In this document: piece by piece, positions 24,701-38,100 of the stretch
How positions within the stretch are numbered: the first letter of the stretch is position 1
How the letters are laid out: every line of letters begins with the position of its first letter
Origin: Onchocerca lupi
Lineage: Eukaryota > Nematoda > Chromadorea > Rhabditida > Onchocercidae
Direction: 5' to 3'
Assembly (NCBI GenBank): GCA_028564675.1
Contig: JAOVVO010000011.1
Span: 310,001 to 374,000 of the forward strand
DNA length: 64,000 bases
Notes under the pieces: generated by a model
Database searches by the model: none
Seen by the model: only the letters and a program-made list of their open reading frames with translations
Told to the model about the DNA's origin: nothing
Made by a program: the position numbers and the translations under genes

Positions 24701-27700
24701 AAAATTATCATTTTGAAAAATTAGACTATCTTCTCATGATACATCCACGGTTCACAGTTAGAGGGGGCAGCAAGCTACAAAGATTAATCTCGATAATTTA
24801 AGAAAAAACATGGACGACTTTTGGGTAGATTAATAAAAGCATATATCATTATTCAATTAACATCACTTTTTGTGATTACATAGATATATTTATATTTTAT
24901 TCGTTTTATGTATTTGAATCATTCGAATCATGGCTTTATTTAGCGGTCGTCCCAGCTTGCTCGATAGTCGCTGTGGAAAAACCGAATTACGGCGTCCCTT
25001 TACACCACCTCCACGATATCGCGAAGCGATTGATTATGAAGGATCGGAATGGAGTATTGCGGAAGACTATGAGGCACTCATGGTTATTATTTAAATTTAA
25101 TTGTGTTTTTAAATTTAATATTCAATTTCTATTTTGAAAGGAAAATTATTAAATTGCAAAAGTATACGCATTAATTTTTCCAGATTCTAACTGAATTGCA
25201 ACGGTTACCAAATCATTTGCATTCATCGAAAATTGGGCAATATGCCAATTGGGATATGGTGTCCGTTTTACTTGCCACATCATCGGAAATTTATCGGTAA
25301 TTTTGATATTTTCGCTTACTTTTCCTTGAAATGAAATTTCCTCTTATTTCATGTTGAATTCAAGGATTTTTGATGGCTTGTAGATTATTTTTTTCTATAT
25401 TCTAACAGTTTAATCTCTATTGCGATAAGCCACAATCATATTATTCTCTTGGTATAGACGTAAGCTGAAGATGGCTTTCTCGACTAATGGAAATTAAAGA
25501 ACACCTTGAAATAAGTGAGGTTATTAAGCAGTTTTCATGTTTACTTGATATTGCCATAAAATAGGTTTTTTTTTTCTTTATCGTTGCTAAAAAAAATTTT
25601 TTCATCTTTATTGAAGAAATATATCTATATTAAGTTCACCGCGACAATGCTCACTGCATTATCAAATGGTTGTGCAGCCACGTGAAGAAGGACGTATGGT
25701 TACGTTGGATCCCATAACGAAGAAAACGCGAAGAGTTCCTCTATCGACTGGGGAAATGAGTAAATTTAACAAATAGAATATTTCAGAGTTATTGTTAAAT
25801 TAGCATCCTAACCGAGTTACAATCATCATTTATCCTGTATTTTGAATTTAGTGACGAAATATTTGAGATTTTAGCTATTAAAAAATTTAGGATACAAAAA
25901 TGCTTCCAAATCTTAAGCTTCTTTGTTAGTTTGAAAAATTTCAAAAAAAAAAGGAAAAAAAGAAATAGTTCAGAATAGAACTCTTATGAGCATCCAAGAA
26001 ATTTCAAATTGGTCATTTGTGAAGTTAAGTAATAAGACGAAAAGTAATGGTGATCGAATAGTTAAGCAGAATTTGAGTATGGTTTGGATTAATTATAAAC
26101 ATTCTTATGAATAATTGTTGCTTATATGCAAGTTTTCAGTTCACATGAAGCGTGGACGTACGAAAACAGATCAGCAGTATTTAGCGGATATTCTTAAACT
26201 TATGTCAAGTCAATATGATAAAAAAGTTAAAGCACTGAAAGCAGCATCACTAAAGCAAACAGTTTTATTCCGTCCAATAATGGGTATATATTTTTGAAAT
26301 AATTCTTGCCAGAAATCTTAGAATTACACATCTTATCATTTAATTTTAGGCAAAATGCAAAATTGGCACAGAAAAAAATTGCATCCAGCATTCTTGTCCT
26401 TCCACTCCTACTTATATTACACTTTCATCTGGGTGACATTTTTTTTAAGAGATCTCGAAAATCATTTGTTTTTTCGCAGTGCGTTAGAAAATTTTGGTAC
26501 CCTACTATAGCTGACGATGATATGGAAAAATGGTCTCCGATACAATCTCATAAATTGAAATTCGCGGAATTAGGGATACGTTACGATGCTACAACAACTT
26601 GTTCTGAAGTGGTTGATTATCGCAATGAACGACGTGAAAAATTACGTGAGCAGGAACGGGAACGTTCGCGCTTGAAGGAAGAAGAAGAGCAGAAGAGAGA
26701 AATTATGGTTGGTTTGTTGAGTTATGTACGAAGACCTTTTTATATTTTTATGGACGTATATTCACTGCAGCATCTAAAACCATTCTTTGTTTCGGGAAAT
26801 AGATTGCGATGTTCCAAAGAACATCAGCTAATCCGACTGACAAGTAATAACGATTGCCACTGCAGTCACCAAATAAGTCCTGTTTGGATCAATGAGTCAT
26901 ATTAGTTTCAATTTTGGAATAGCTGGATTTAATTTGCTGTAGTATTTTGTAAACTTCATTTTATATTATAATAGAGAAAGATTTTAAAAATGCAAATAGT
27001 AAATTATGTAAAAATGAAAATAATAATTTAGATTATGGAACAGCAACGGAATCATGAACAAAAATTAATTCGTAAAGAATCGGCAGTCACTGCGATCCCT
27101 GGTATTATACATTATCAGAAAGTAAGTTATGGAGCTGTTATGGAGCATGCGCAGCAACAGCTTGCTGTCACTTCAACACCAGTAATTTCGAGTACTCCTG
27201 CTGTTTCGACTGTGAGAACATATAGTTAGTTGACAGTTTTTTTCATTTTTATTTTTTCGGGAATTTATATTACGAATTTGGCCTGTGTAAACTGCTTCTT
27301 TTTTTTTTTCAGGTCACAAATATGCGAAGTATTTATGTATATGTTTGTGATCTTTAACTTGGATCTCACTGGATTTCAGCATTAATAATCCTTGCATCAA
27401 ATGACTTTTTTATGTATTTTACAGCTACTGGTGGTTGTGTTCAAAGCCAACTTATGAGTAGTATGTCTGGACAAAGTACAGTGTATGCAGGTGATGCGCC
27501 TCAAGTAATTGTAAGCCAACGAGCTTATGTTGACCATCCGCAAGTGGTAAGTGATTTTAGAACTTCGAATCATTATGAAATTCATATTAACAATGTTTGC
27601 TTAGTAAACCAATATATTTTTAAGTCACATTTCAAATACTCATGTATTATTCTTTCATATTTAATTAGATTTTTAAATATGATTTATTATTTGAAATAAA

Positions 27701-30700
27701 AAATAGAGAAGCAAGCGATAATGGATCTTTAATATTATTTATTCCCATTATGCAGAAGGAAGTTGGAATTGTAATAAGTATGCACTGATGATAAATTTTT
27801 ATATTTCATTTTCAAAGTAAGAGGATTGTCGTAGAATTAATTCATATGAATCATGGTTTATAACTATTTTGTTCTCTTCGAAGTTTTTCGTTTTGTTTAA
27901 TTTTCAATGTTGTGAGCTTAGAAATTGAAATTTTCAGTTTCCGAAATTCCAGGCTGTATCCGGTGCTGCACCTGGTGCTCACCAGATCAGTACTCGACGT
28001 GTTGCAATTTCGGTTGGCTCAGGAACTTCAACTCAGCACCAAATCATTATGACAGGAGGTACACAGATGGGATCATCTGGCGGACAACAACCCTACGCTG
28101 TTGTTGTTAATTCTCAAGATAATGTGAGACACCATCTATTTACGGAGTAGCCTTGTTTTTATCTTTAAGGTGTTAAATTTTTATGCTTAAATTTATATTA
28201 ATGGAAAGATTAGCCAGCAAAAAATATTTTTGCTTCTATTTTCAGCTGTCTGGACAACAGCTTGGCAGTCGTTTCCAGTACACAACGCGACAAGAAAGTG
28301 TGGGTGAAAGACAAACCGTTTATCGAACAATACCATCGGCTGGAACAAAAAAAGGACTTTCTGCGCCTACTGTACAGAGGGTTAGTAATATATTTAGAAT
28401 GACAAATAATCAAATTTCAAATTTTCTTTCTTTAATCGGAAACTAGATCAAGATATATGATCTTAAACTTGTGTCAAAAATTTGTTTGATAATTTGATTT
28501 ATCATACTTTTTTGCATTTGCATTTTTCATTATTAATTTTGTATTTTATCAGTAGAAAAATTTTAGAAATAGCTGAGAGAAAAATAAAATGCTACTTTTC
28601 CAATGATTTTTTGGGTATTATTAAAATTTTAGTAATGAATCAATTTATATTGTATCCTATGTTTTACTTTAAAAATGAATTTTTTTTCAGCAAAAAATGT
28701 TCCAGATTGCGACCGGATATGGAGCATCTCCTGAAGCACAACAGCAAATATATGCAACTACATCACATGCTGGTCGGACGTTGATTATGTCGCAAGGAGA
28801 TAGTTCACAGTTGGGCGAAACAAGTCAAATACAGATGATTCGACCACAAATCCAAACCGCCGGAATATCTATGCGACAAGATGCTCGATCTAAAATAAAT
28901 CAGCGAACACCGGTTCTTATTATTTATCTTACTTATTTTTTCTTTTTGATGAAGTTTCTTGTTCATTTTTTCAAATGTTTCATATGTATGTAGAACTGAA
29001 TAATTTACCTGTCTTAAATTTCAGCTAGCTCAATAAAATCTTTTAAAATCTGATTTTTATTATTTTCTGTTTCTTATTATGATTTTAGAAATCTTCTTAG
29101 ACATAGAGTTTTTACTTGAAATTTTTAATTACTTACATAAGTGTTGGTTCGAAAAATAGGAACTTTTTTTGTAACAGGGTCGTTTATACGTCACAACAGC
29201 AGCTGGCGATAGAACTTATCTGATGCCACAGTCACAGGTACGAATGATGCCTAGTGGGCAACGAATTACACCAAAACGTACTGCAGGCGCAATACATGCG
29301 AAAACAATTGGTGGACAACCACAAGTATTTTATTCAAATTATTGTAATTGAAATTTGGTTTAAATTAGCACTCCTCAAAACCAAGTGTTGAAAAATACTG
29401 TCATTTTTAGTAGTATTCTCAACTCTAGCAAAGCTTGTTAATTATGATAAGAATCGAATGTCAGGGAGATCAAATTATGAAATAAAAATTATATGTAATT
29501 CTTCAGGTTGCTATGATGTTACCACGCGGGAGTCCCGTTCAGCAGATACGAACAATACCGTAAGTTTATGACAAAGTTTCCATTGAATTTGCGAAGTTAT
29601 TCGTATTTTTTCGGAATATTGATTATTGCTGGTCAAAAAGATTATTGGTAATATAGGGAAGAAGGAAATCTGGGGATCCGCATTCCGTAATCAATGCCTT
29701 AAACCTTATCTGATATTAGAAATTTTATTTTGTTACACGACCAATTGGAGATATTTATTGTGAATGACTGATACTTTTAATATTTCTGTATAAATGTCTT
29801 ATCCATTCTCCGGGTTACAATATTCCCATTTTTTATATCCTTGTTAGATTTCATATTGTTCGTACAGAAAAAAATAAGTAATGTCCCATGCTTACTGTTT
29901 CGGAACATAACATTCTGAAATGTACAGTAAATTGGCTTAACACATTATACTATTCTGTAAACATTTATTGATTATCCGTAACAGATTTGAAATATCAAAT
30001 CTTAGGAAAGAATTAACCATTACTATTTGAAGACGCAATATTGGTTACCAGAGTTCTCGAGTTCCATCAATTGGACTAGTTATGAGTGGTAGAAATGAAA
30101 ATGTCACTGGTTCTGCAATAACCAAACAATTATCATCTCTCAGTGAGTGCATAACTTTTCGATTATACTGCTGAATATAATTATACATAGTTGGTATTAA
30201 TAACAAATATAATTTAAAATCATTCTGTAACAAAACTTTTATAAAATACTCAATTTTTATGTCTGACTTTTTCGGTTGTTATCATTTTCATTATTTTCTA
30301 GGCTTTAAATGAGCTAAAATTGTATTTTTTTCTTCTGCATTTATTATAATTAATCTTGTAATTTTTGAAGCACAAGGTGTTTTGGATTTGATTTTGGCGA
30401 CATTAATTGAATTCTAAACTCGACGTGGAAATAAGAACATAAAATCCTTTATCTATCCCTTATGAAATCTCTTTTATTATTGCCATATTTTTTTTTTTAA
30501 TAAATGTAATAAATGTTTGTTTAGGTGGAATCTCACGGCAGACCATTTCAAGTGCTTCGTCAAATACTAGGCAGGTAACCGTTGCGGTACAAGGTGTTAG
30601 CAGTTCGACCCCCACTATGTTACAAGGTGCTTTTATAAATTTATATTTTTATCTCTTCATTTGAATCGAAGTTCAAGTTAATCAGTGACATTGGCAGTCA

Positions 30701-31036
30701 TCTGTTGGATGATTCCTGCATTTCAAAATGTGACGTGACAATATATTATTTGATCTGAATCACTGTTTGGATAGTTATCTGTGTTATCACTTAGTTCGAG
30801 CTTCCATTTCTTCTCTACTTTCGACATAAGTATGGTGATGGATCTTGAGTATTTCAGATCATCCAGTGAGCATTCCAGCGCAGCAAACGCAATACCTACC
30901 ACCGATAACTCTTTCAAGTCAAGCCAATATACAACAACGCTATATAACAACGCAACCACCTGGTGGTAATGGAGGCACACCTTCAGGTGGTAATGCCACA
31001 AGTGGAATACCACCATCCCATACAGATATTTCATAA
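8929..31036 (+). CDS. ssl-1: SWR1/Domino/EP400-family remodeller, predicted long (SANT) form
   Basis: The long form shares the first 30 exons, leaves exon 31 early at 20834 (GACGAG|GTACGC), and continues through 23551-23586, 23754-24054, 24196-24375, 24543-24618, 24944-25082, 25184-25296, 25635-25759, 26140-26283, 26350-26432, 26480-26707, 27032-27224, 27425-27546, 27938-28123, 28246-28380, 28691-28912, 29178-29324, 29507-29559, 30054-30142, 30525-30626 and 30858-31036. All phases close, giving 2,605 residues, near the size of C. elegans SSL-1. WLPPSPPPPSDSGDDIYYDS resembles the conserved W-PPTPP-DDIY block of Domino/EP400. RYREAIDYEGSEWSIAEDYE and SPRQCSLHYQMVVQPREEGR mark the SANT-type region. 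A charged helix (RNERREKLREQERERSRLKE) and a long Q/T/S-rich tail follow. Drosophila domino makes the same two classes of protein from one gene. The region could instead be a separate gene, but no ATG-led start fits and phase continuity favours one locus. Confidence 0.85.
13574..13799. repeat. Diverged direct repeat inside an intron of the remodeller gene
   Basis: Two copies of about 49 bp start with ATTTTGTTATGAATAGTGTT, at 13574-13622 and 13751-13799. They lie within the intron 13565-13854, which follows the codons for the DE of the DEAQ box. The copies share most bases with several substitutions and small gaps, so they look like an old local duplication. Confidence 0.7.
20835..21779 (+). 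other. Alternative C-terminal coding extension used only by the short form
   Basis: Reading on past the donor at 20834 gives 314 further codons (from VRSKTSASRL to PESFSESG) and TAA at 21777-21779. The tail is very rich in Ser, Thr, Arg and Lys (for example SSSSRTSSSRINTVTSFSPS) and has no recognised domain. It stays open for 942 bases, in contrast with typical intron sequence here, so it is almost certainly translated. This is the same position at which Domino A and B forms diverge. Confidence 0.75.
21780..23550 (+). other. 3' UTR of the short form and intron of the long form
   Basis: About 1.77 kb with no coding exon was recognised. AATAAA at 22108-22113 lies 330 bases after the short-form stop and is the likely poly(A) signal. 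A 13-base element TGTGAGGCCTTxx occurs twice (22380-22392, 22429-22441). The region ends at the TTAATTTCAG acceptor before the 36-nt exon 23551-23586. Confidence 0.6.
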
Positions 31037-32549
31037 AGGTATTTGCCTTTCATGCCGTCTGCTTCCTTTGGTATTTATGATTTACATTGTAATTATTCTT
31101 TCAAGTAACTTGTAATTATTAAATTTTCATTATTGCCATTTAAATTAACAACTGTAATATTGTTTGTTTATGTGAAATTGAAAATTTTTAATGAAAATGC
31201 TTTTCAAGTACTGATCTCACTCACTTTCATTTACACTTCCATTGTATCTGCTTATTTTGTTTTTGCTGTGTAAAAAGAAATTTTCCACTTTTATATCTGC
31301 ATAAAATGCGGTTAATCTGCCTCATTTTTCAGTTTATTGCCTTCCTAATATTTATGCAAATCGTTTTTTGTGTAGTGAAATTTTTGAGTAACAAATGTCA
31401 ATTCGTCAGCGGTAAATGGTAATTGTAATTGTTGTTCTTATTCTTCTTTTTTTGATACTGCATATTTTTATCGAGAATTTATCTTTATCTTCAGCGATAG
31501 TCTCATATTGTTACTGCCGGCTCCATGGCTAAGGGAGTTTAACATTAGCTCATTATTGAAATTCTTGGAACTATCTCCTTTGTATCCCATCAATACCAAT
31601 AATTCATTCTGAATTCTGGATTATTCATCAATTTTTTCTCTCTAGAATTTCTAAATTACCCACTTATTCAAAAATTCTGATACTGATCGATTTCATTTGG
31701 AATCATGGAATTCATCTGTACTTATTTTCAAGGGCTGTCTTTTGTCAAATTTGGAACTGATTTCAGGTAGAAGGAATTTGCAGATAATAATTATCATTTA
31801 TTGCACGGTATGTATGATGTATAGGAAAATTTTTTCTATTGTATTATAATTTAATTGAATTGAATTAAAATGGAAAATAATCATTTTGCTTTCTTCCAGT
31901 TATCATAAACAGCGCATAAATATGCAGCAAATTTCTTATAAAACATTCAAAAAATATTATTGCTGATGTTAATCGATTTTATGCTTATAACTGATCAGTC
32001 ATGCCAATATATGAACTTATCATATAGTATGATAAAGAATCAAGAAATTTAGCAATATAATTAATAACAAATACAGAAATGATAAATATCTGATACATTG
32101 TGGAGAATATATATTAACTACATGACGAAGTATTCAGTGTTAAATTAGTTGATTAAGTGATAACGAAAGAGAAGATAATCGCTGGGAGTGTACCGGATAT
32201 GAACGCGATAAGACTTATAGCATAATTCATATCGATTGAATTTTATTAGTAATGCTGCTACTATCATCAGACGAGATTGCATCATATATTTCTTACATTT
32301 TCTAACAGTATATTAATCCATGACAATACTAGCTGATAAGATATGATAAGTATGTGATACTGTTTATTGAATGGTACTTTAGTAGTGCACCATATTATCG
32401 ATTATTTCCGGTTTTTCATAATTTCTGCATTATTATTTAATACTTACTTGATTTCTTTTTCTTTTTCTTTTCTTTTTTTTTTTTTTTTTTGAAAATATCT
32501 TCCGATTTTTAAATAGCTTTCAATTAGCAGCCGTTGCAAAGCAAATGAA

Positions 32550-32640
32550 TGTGTATATGTATATGTGTGTATGTGTATGTGTGTGTGTGTATGTGTATTT
32601 GTCTGTGTGTGTGTGTATGTGTGTGTGTGTGTATGTGTGG
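32550..32640. repeat. Imperfect (TG)n / (TGTA)n microsatellite
   Basis: About 90 bases of TGTGTATATG-type repeats with GT tracts interrupted by A. It is followed at 32660-32720 by an unusually G-rich, GTGCACATAGTG-like stretch that stands out in this AT-rich sequence. Confidence 0.9.
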
Positions 32641-32903
32641 GTCTATGCAATTTATGCATGAGGTGTACACAGTGCAGGGGTGCACATAGTGCGGGGGTGT
32701 GCGTAGTACGTGTGCGGAGGTGGTGTGTACGATGCTAAAATTGAGGGAAAAATTGTTGGAAAAGCAAAATTACAGCTTGTTCCATCCACGCAATCATTTG
32801 CAGTTAATCTTCCAGAATTTCTCATTCATCCATCTTTTGAACTCAAACTTTCCGACATCGACACCAGATACAGGGACAGACAGATGAGCAAAATGTCGGT
32901 CTG

Positions 32904-32919
32904 ACAGACAGACAGACAG

Positions 32920-32953
<34 letters not shown>

Positions 32954-32959
32954 ACACAT
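32904..32959. repeat. (CAGA)n followed by (CA)n microsatellite
   Basis: Four to five CAGA units run directly into about 14 CA units, then CATA-interrupted CA. It is the mirror (CA strand) of the TG tract 300 bases upstream, so the two tracts could pair as an inverted repeat. Confidence 0.9.
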
Positions 32960-33026
32960 AGATACCACGGTTTCCTGTTTGATGTCTTGATTGGAAGATT
33001 TCAAGAACCACAATTGTCTCGCTTTC

Positions 33027-33047
33027 CCTCTCTCTCTCTCTCTCTTT
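33027..33047. repeat. (CT)n microsatellite
   Basis: An uninterrupted pyrimidine tract of about ten CT units, continuing into TTTCTTTTC. It is the third simple repeat within 500 bases. Confidence 0.9.
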
Positions 33048-35131
33048 CTTTTCACTTTTATTTGCTTACTTTCCACCTAATTGTAGCAGTAGATGTTCGC
33101 AGTTTCGATTCTTAAAGAAGCTAACCTTTGACCTCGATATTTTGATGTTACATTATTGTCATTCCAAAAGTTGTGACAAATTTTTGTTTTAGCTAAATTT
33201 GGTTAAATGTAATTAGTTATATATGTTTAAATTTAGAAAGAATAGAGAAAACAGTTGTTGGAAAGAATTTTCCGCTATTTCCATCAATGCTGCTAAATTT
33301 GGCAGAATGATACTTGACAATGATATTAGTTATCAATCTAATCATACTAGATTTTAAAAATATTGAGTTTTTTTTTTTTTTTTTTTTAATTAAAATGACA
33401 GTGATAAGCGGAAATTGTGAATCATTCGATGAATCATTAATCTATAATTTACTATTGATTGTGTTGAAATTTCTTAATATATTAGAATTTTCTGAATTTT
33501 CCATTTCGGTTAAAAATGGTTGATAAATGAGCGCACAAATCATCATCTCTTTCAAACTGTCATATTTCTCAAAATTGTCACAATTCTGGTCAACAGTTAG
33601 CTTAATTCCGCTTGATGAATCATCGTTGATGATGAATCTTTTCTTCCTGTCAATTTAGAAGCAATCAATATACTACTAATATAAAGCTGAATTTTGCTTC
33701 ATATTCATCAAAATATTTTCCAAGTTATAGTTGTTGTATCTATTAGACTTCTTTATCTAGAACTTGAATTTTAGAAGAACTTTAAAAAAAAAAAAAAATT
33801 TTTGAATTTTGAATTTTTTCAGAAGGATGACAACACTTTGATTCATCCTTTGCTTATTCTTTTATTTTCACCAATGAAAATATTCAGATTTTTCGAAAAT
33901 TTCAAAAAACTTATCAATGAATCAATTTACATGGCAAAATGTGCTTCACTGATGAACTGATTAGGCCAGTTGTACTAATTAATCACTTTTCCTTTAAATA
34001 GCAGTTTTCCGGATGATTTCTGCAAATCATTATATTTTTTTTTTTTTTTTTTTAAACGATATAATTCAAAATCAAAATTGATCAACTAAAGATTCATCTT
34101 AAATAACTTCATTTTTTTTGCTAGTCAAAAAATTTGCATCAATAATACATCCAATACAACGTTTAAATTGTTTTTACGGAAAATGTCGTGAATTTTGAAG
34201 ATTCATTGTGCAAATCTATTTTAAAATGAATTATAGCTGATGAGAGACATCAATAAATCTTTTTGCAAAATTAGTTTATGCTTGTTTCGTATCTCAGTTG
34301 TTATCAGACTTATCTCTCTTATCAAATCATCATCATTTATGTTGCAAACAATCTACGGAATGCAATTTCGATTGATTTCAAGGAAAATTTTCAAAAATTT
34401 TTAAAATTTTCGTCTTTATTCTAATTGGAGCATATAAAATTTATTTTTCTGTCAAATGAAAATTATGAAAACTAAATTTTCACATGTTTATATGTCATCT
34501 TTGAGAAGATTTGACTTGGTTACATCATGCTAAGGAATAAATTCGACATAATTTGTTTTCTGGATTTCTTCAAAATCAAATTACTTGGAGTGATATGTTA
34601 AATGAAATGGATTTTTTTTTCTTTTTAAGAAAAAATTAGAATCAAATTTTTTTGATTTTTTTTTTTTTTTTTTTGGTTTTTCGCCAAAACTACACTCGGA
34701 TGTTCTGCTTTCTTCATCATTCATAAATTCGCAAATATTAATTTTTGTCGATTTCGATTAATCGTCCATAATGCCGTTATCTCCATTATACAAATTGTGT
34801 ATAATTTTTATTTCATAATACAATTTAATGAATATAAAGGATGTTTATTGGAAATTGCATGTTCGATTCGTATCAAAGTTTATTTTTTTTACAAGATCTA
34901 ATCTTACTTTTCTAAATATTATTTTAAGAACAGTTGTAATTAATACTTTAAGTTAGAGTAAAACTTTTTTTTTTTTTTTTTGATATTTCGATTATATTAG
35001 AATTTTCCTTTTTTTTTTTTTTTTTTCGAAATATGTTTCATCAGAGCAAATTGTAATCTTTTGCTTTTCTGAAACGATAATATTCGATTTTTTGTAATAA
35101 TTTAATTTTTATCAAAAACTATTTAAATTAC

Positions 35132-35133
35132 AG
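35132..35133 (+). promoter_or_regulatory. Possible spliced-leader acceptor of integrin beta
   Basis: AAATTACAG ends at 35133, and the ATG follows 10 bases later at 35144. No upstream coding exon was seen, which fits SL trans-splicing or a 5' untranslated exon. Confidence 0.4.
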
Positions 35134-35143
35134 TTAGTTTGCA

Positions 35144-38100
35144 ATGAAAGATCGTTGGTTGATGGGGTTTGGATGGTTTCATTGGATATGCCTCTCAACA
35201 ACGATTGTCATTATTATTGTGGCGCAAGAATTTTCAACTGATGATGGTATTATTTGTTTTTATTTCTTCTATTTCTTTCAGAAATTTAATTACTCCAAGA
35301 ATTTATTGAATTCTAGAAAAAATTTGAATCCATGAATTCCTATACATATTACAGAAAAAAAAATTGAAAGAATTAGATAAATGTTGTTAAATAAGTGTTA
35401 AGGTGGAAGCATTGCCAAAAAACAAAAAACGATGAGAAATTTTTGATAATTTTGAATTTAACGATAAAATATTTTGATAATGATTAATTTGAACTTGAAA
35501 TTGTCTGAGATTGAGTTTGTTTCCTTTATCTATTCATAAAGTTAAAATTATAAATTATTATTTAAATGGAAAATAATTTGTGCTGAATTATACTTATTTC
35601 TTCATATATCTAAAATTTGACATTGTTATTGAGCAATTAGCTTTAATGCACTGAAAATATAAAAACTTTAAATTTTATTATTTTTTCAATTTAAAAATTA
35701 TGGTTCTTTTTTGTTGTCATTTTGCAATTTAACTATATTGTTATTGTTGAATTAATTTTCTTCTATATACTTACATGATATTGCTTTTTTTTTTTTTTTA
35801 AATTAAAATGTTTTGTTTGATTTTCAAATGCTCATTTTTTTTTTTTTTTTTTTGCAGTAACATCGGAAGTGATTGAATCAAAGAAAGATTTTCCATGCTA
35901 TTCTTTACCTCGTGAAAATTATACATGTAGTGCATGCATTCAATTTCACGATACATGCGCCTGGTGTAGTAAAGCAGTATGTTTTAATTTGATTTATTAT
36001 TAATCAGTTAAATTTTATAATAGGGCATTTTTTGATATCAGATTTTTAAAAGAATTAATTCTGGATGAGATTCAATCAGATAAATAATAGTAGTTTTTTT
36101 TTTTTTCTGAAAAAATAAAAATATTTTTTTTTTTCAGGATTTCGACAATGAAAATCAACATCCACGATGTGATAGTTTGGAGCGACTAATTGAACATGGT
36201 TGTCCAGAGTATGAAATTGAAAATCCTAAAACAACAGTGAAGACAACTGAGGTTCATTTGATTATCAAGAATTTTCAGTTATAATTTGAATAAGGGATTG
36301 CAGAATACTGTATTAACTAGTAAATACAATAAATGTGTCATTTTTGCTTTGTTTACATTTCAAAATTATAATTTTTGTGTTTTTCTTTTGTTATAGAATG
36401 TTGAATTGAGTAATGCCGGTGATGCAGCAAGTGAGGAAGAAGCAGTTCAGTTACGGCCGCAGCGTATGTTCGTCAATATACGACCCAGTAAATTATTTTG
36501 TTTTTCTGATGAAAAAAGTTGTCTGAATTAGGCGATTTATTAGGTAAATGTTTTTCCAGAAATATTTCAGAATAATTCCAATTCATACGGCTAAATTTTG
36601 ATGTCTGCATTACTCCGAAAAAATCCTCGGAGATGTACCATATACTAATTTTAATTTCTGCTTATTTTACAATGGCTCTATATGATGTTTTTTAACCTCT
36701 ATTACATATAACTTTTAAGAGGCACGTGTTCGATTCCAAGTAACCTATCGACAAGCTGTAGATTATCCAGTTGATTTGTATTATTTGATGGATCTATCCT
36801 ATTCCATGAAAGATGACAAGCAAAAGTTGTCTGAATTAGGCGATTTATTAGGTAAATGTTTTTTAAGAAATATTTCAGAATAAATCTTTGGCTTTATTTC
36901 TGTCGAAATAATTAGTCTAAATTTTTTTTTTCAGCTGAACGAATGAAAGCAATCACGAAGAACTTCAGGCTTGGATTTGGTTCATTTATTGACAAAAAAC
37001 TTATGCCATTTGTGGATCCTCGTCCAGAAAAGTGAGCCAGAAATGAAAACTTTTAGAACTTAGAAACTATTTCACACAATGTATTTGATAAATGTCACTG
37101 TTAGCAAAATGTATTTACCAATAAATCAATTTCTCAGCTAACAGCTCTTTATTTATTTATTTTTAACTTCATAATCAAAAGTTTATAAGCAAGTAGTATT
37201 TTTAAATATTTCATTTCTTCAGGATAATTTAAATTACAGACAATTATCACCATGTCCAGAACAGTGTGCGCAACCATATGGTTTCAAGAATCAGATGAGT
37301 CTCACAATGGATACGGCTAGATTTTCGGTAAATTATTCCTGACATTCATTTCCGCATAAAATCTAACAAGTGGGCAGCTTTTTCCTAAAATTCGCAAGCT
37401 AGTTGACTAAATAAGGAAATAGATAATCTCAAGGAAATAGAGTAATTTATAATGAATGTTTCATTTTCGATTTTGCTGAGTCAAACTCCAATATTAAAAA
37501 AATGCAATGAAGCTTCCTAAATTTTTTTTCGCTGTCAATTTTTTATGCTCTCTTTTTATTATTAAATCAACTTTTAATTTTTTTCTCTCAATTATTGGAA
37601 AAGCTTACTGTGCGGCATAAATTTTTTTTTTTTTTAGAAAGAAGTTGACGAAGCTGAAATATCAGGGAATTTGGATGCTCCAGAAGGTGGCTTTGACGCT
37701 GTTCTACAAGCTTTAACTTGTAATGTGAGTAAAATTTTTCCTCGAATTTTTCAACAATTCGAAGTAAAACTGACAAAATAATCAGCGATATTAATTGCCG
37801 TTTATTGTAGAACAATATTTTTTAGTTTTGCCAAGTCAGCTTATCTTATCCCTCATTATGTTGTAATGCTCGAGAACATTAAAAAGTTCGCTTTCAATAC
37901 CTAGAGGGAACAGTTAGGTATTTTGTGTTTCTGCAGTAAGAACTGTTGTAATGTGCTAATGCAAAGGTACTATATTATTTCAATTTTTAAGTTTGAATAA
38001 TTGGCGAAGCTTGAAATTTTGGAACGTTTATTATGTTTATCCAGTTTCTTAGATTTCAGGACAGCATTGGTTGGCGTGAACGTGCTCGAAAAATGATCGT

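Larger units (their letters stand above)
31037..35143. other. Intergenic region between the remodeller and integrin beta
   Basis: About 4.1 kb of very AT-rich DNA holds the 3' UTR of the long remodeller form and the upstream region of integrin beta. There are many T runs (33369-33387, 34037-34053, 34657-34673, 34966-34981, 35010-35026) and a microsatellite cluster at 32550-33047. No open frame here resembles a protein; the longest are composed of repeats or homopolymers. No RNA gene was recognised. Confidence 0.55.

Noticed and set aside
26306..26905. 199-codon + strand open frame
   Set aside because: It reads through an exon in the wrong frame, then the mini-intron, then the correct frame of exon 26480-26707, and on into the next intron. 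Splice signals explain it better as parts of the remodeller.
32444..32659. Minus-strand His/Thr-repeat open frame
   Set aside because: It is a translation of the (TG)n microsatellite.
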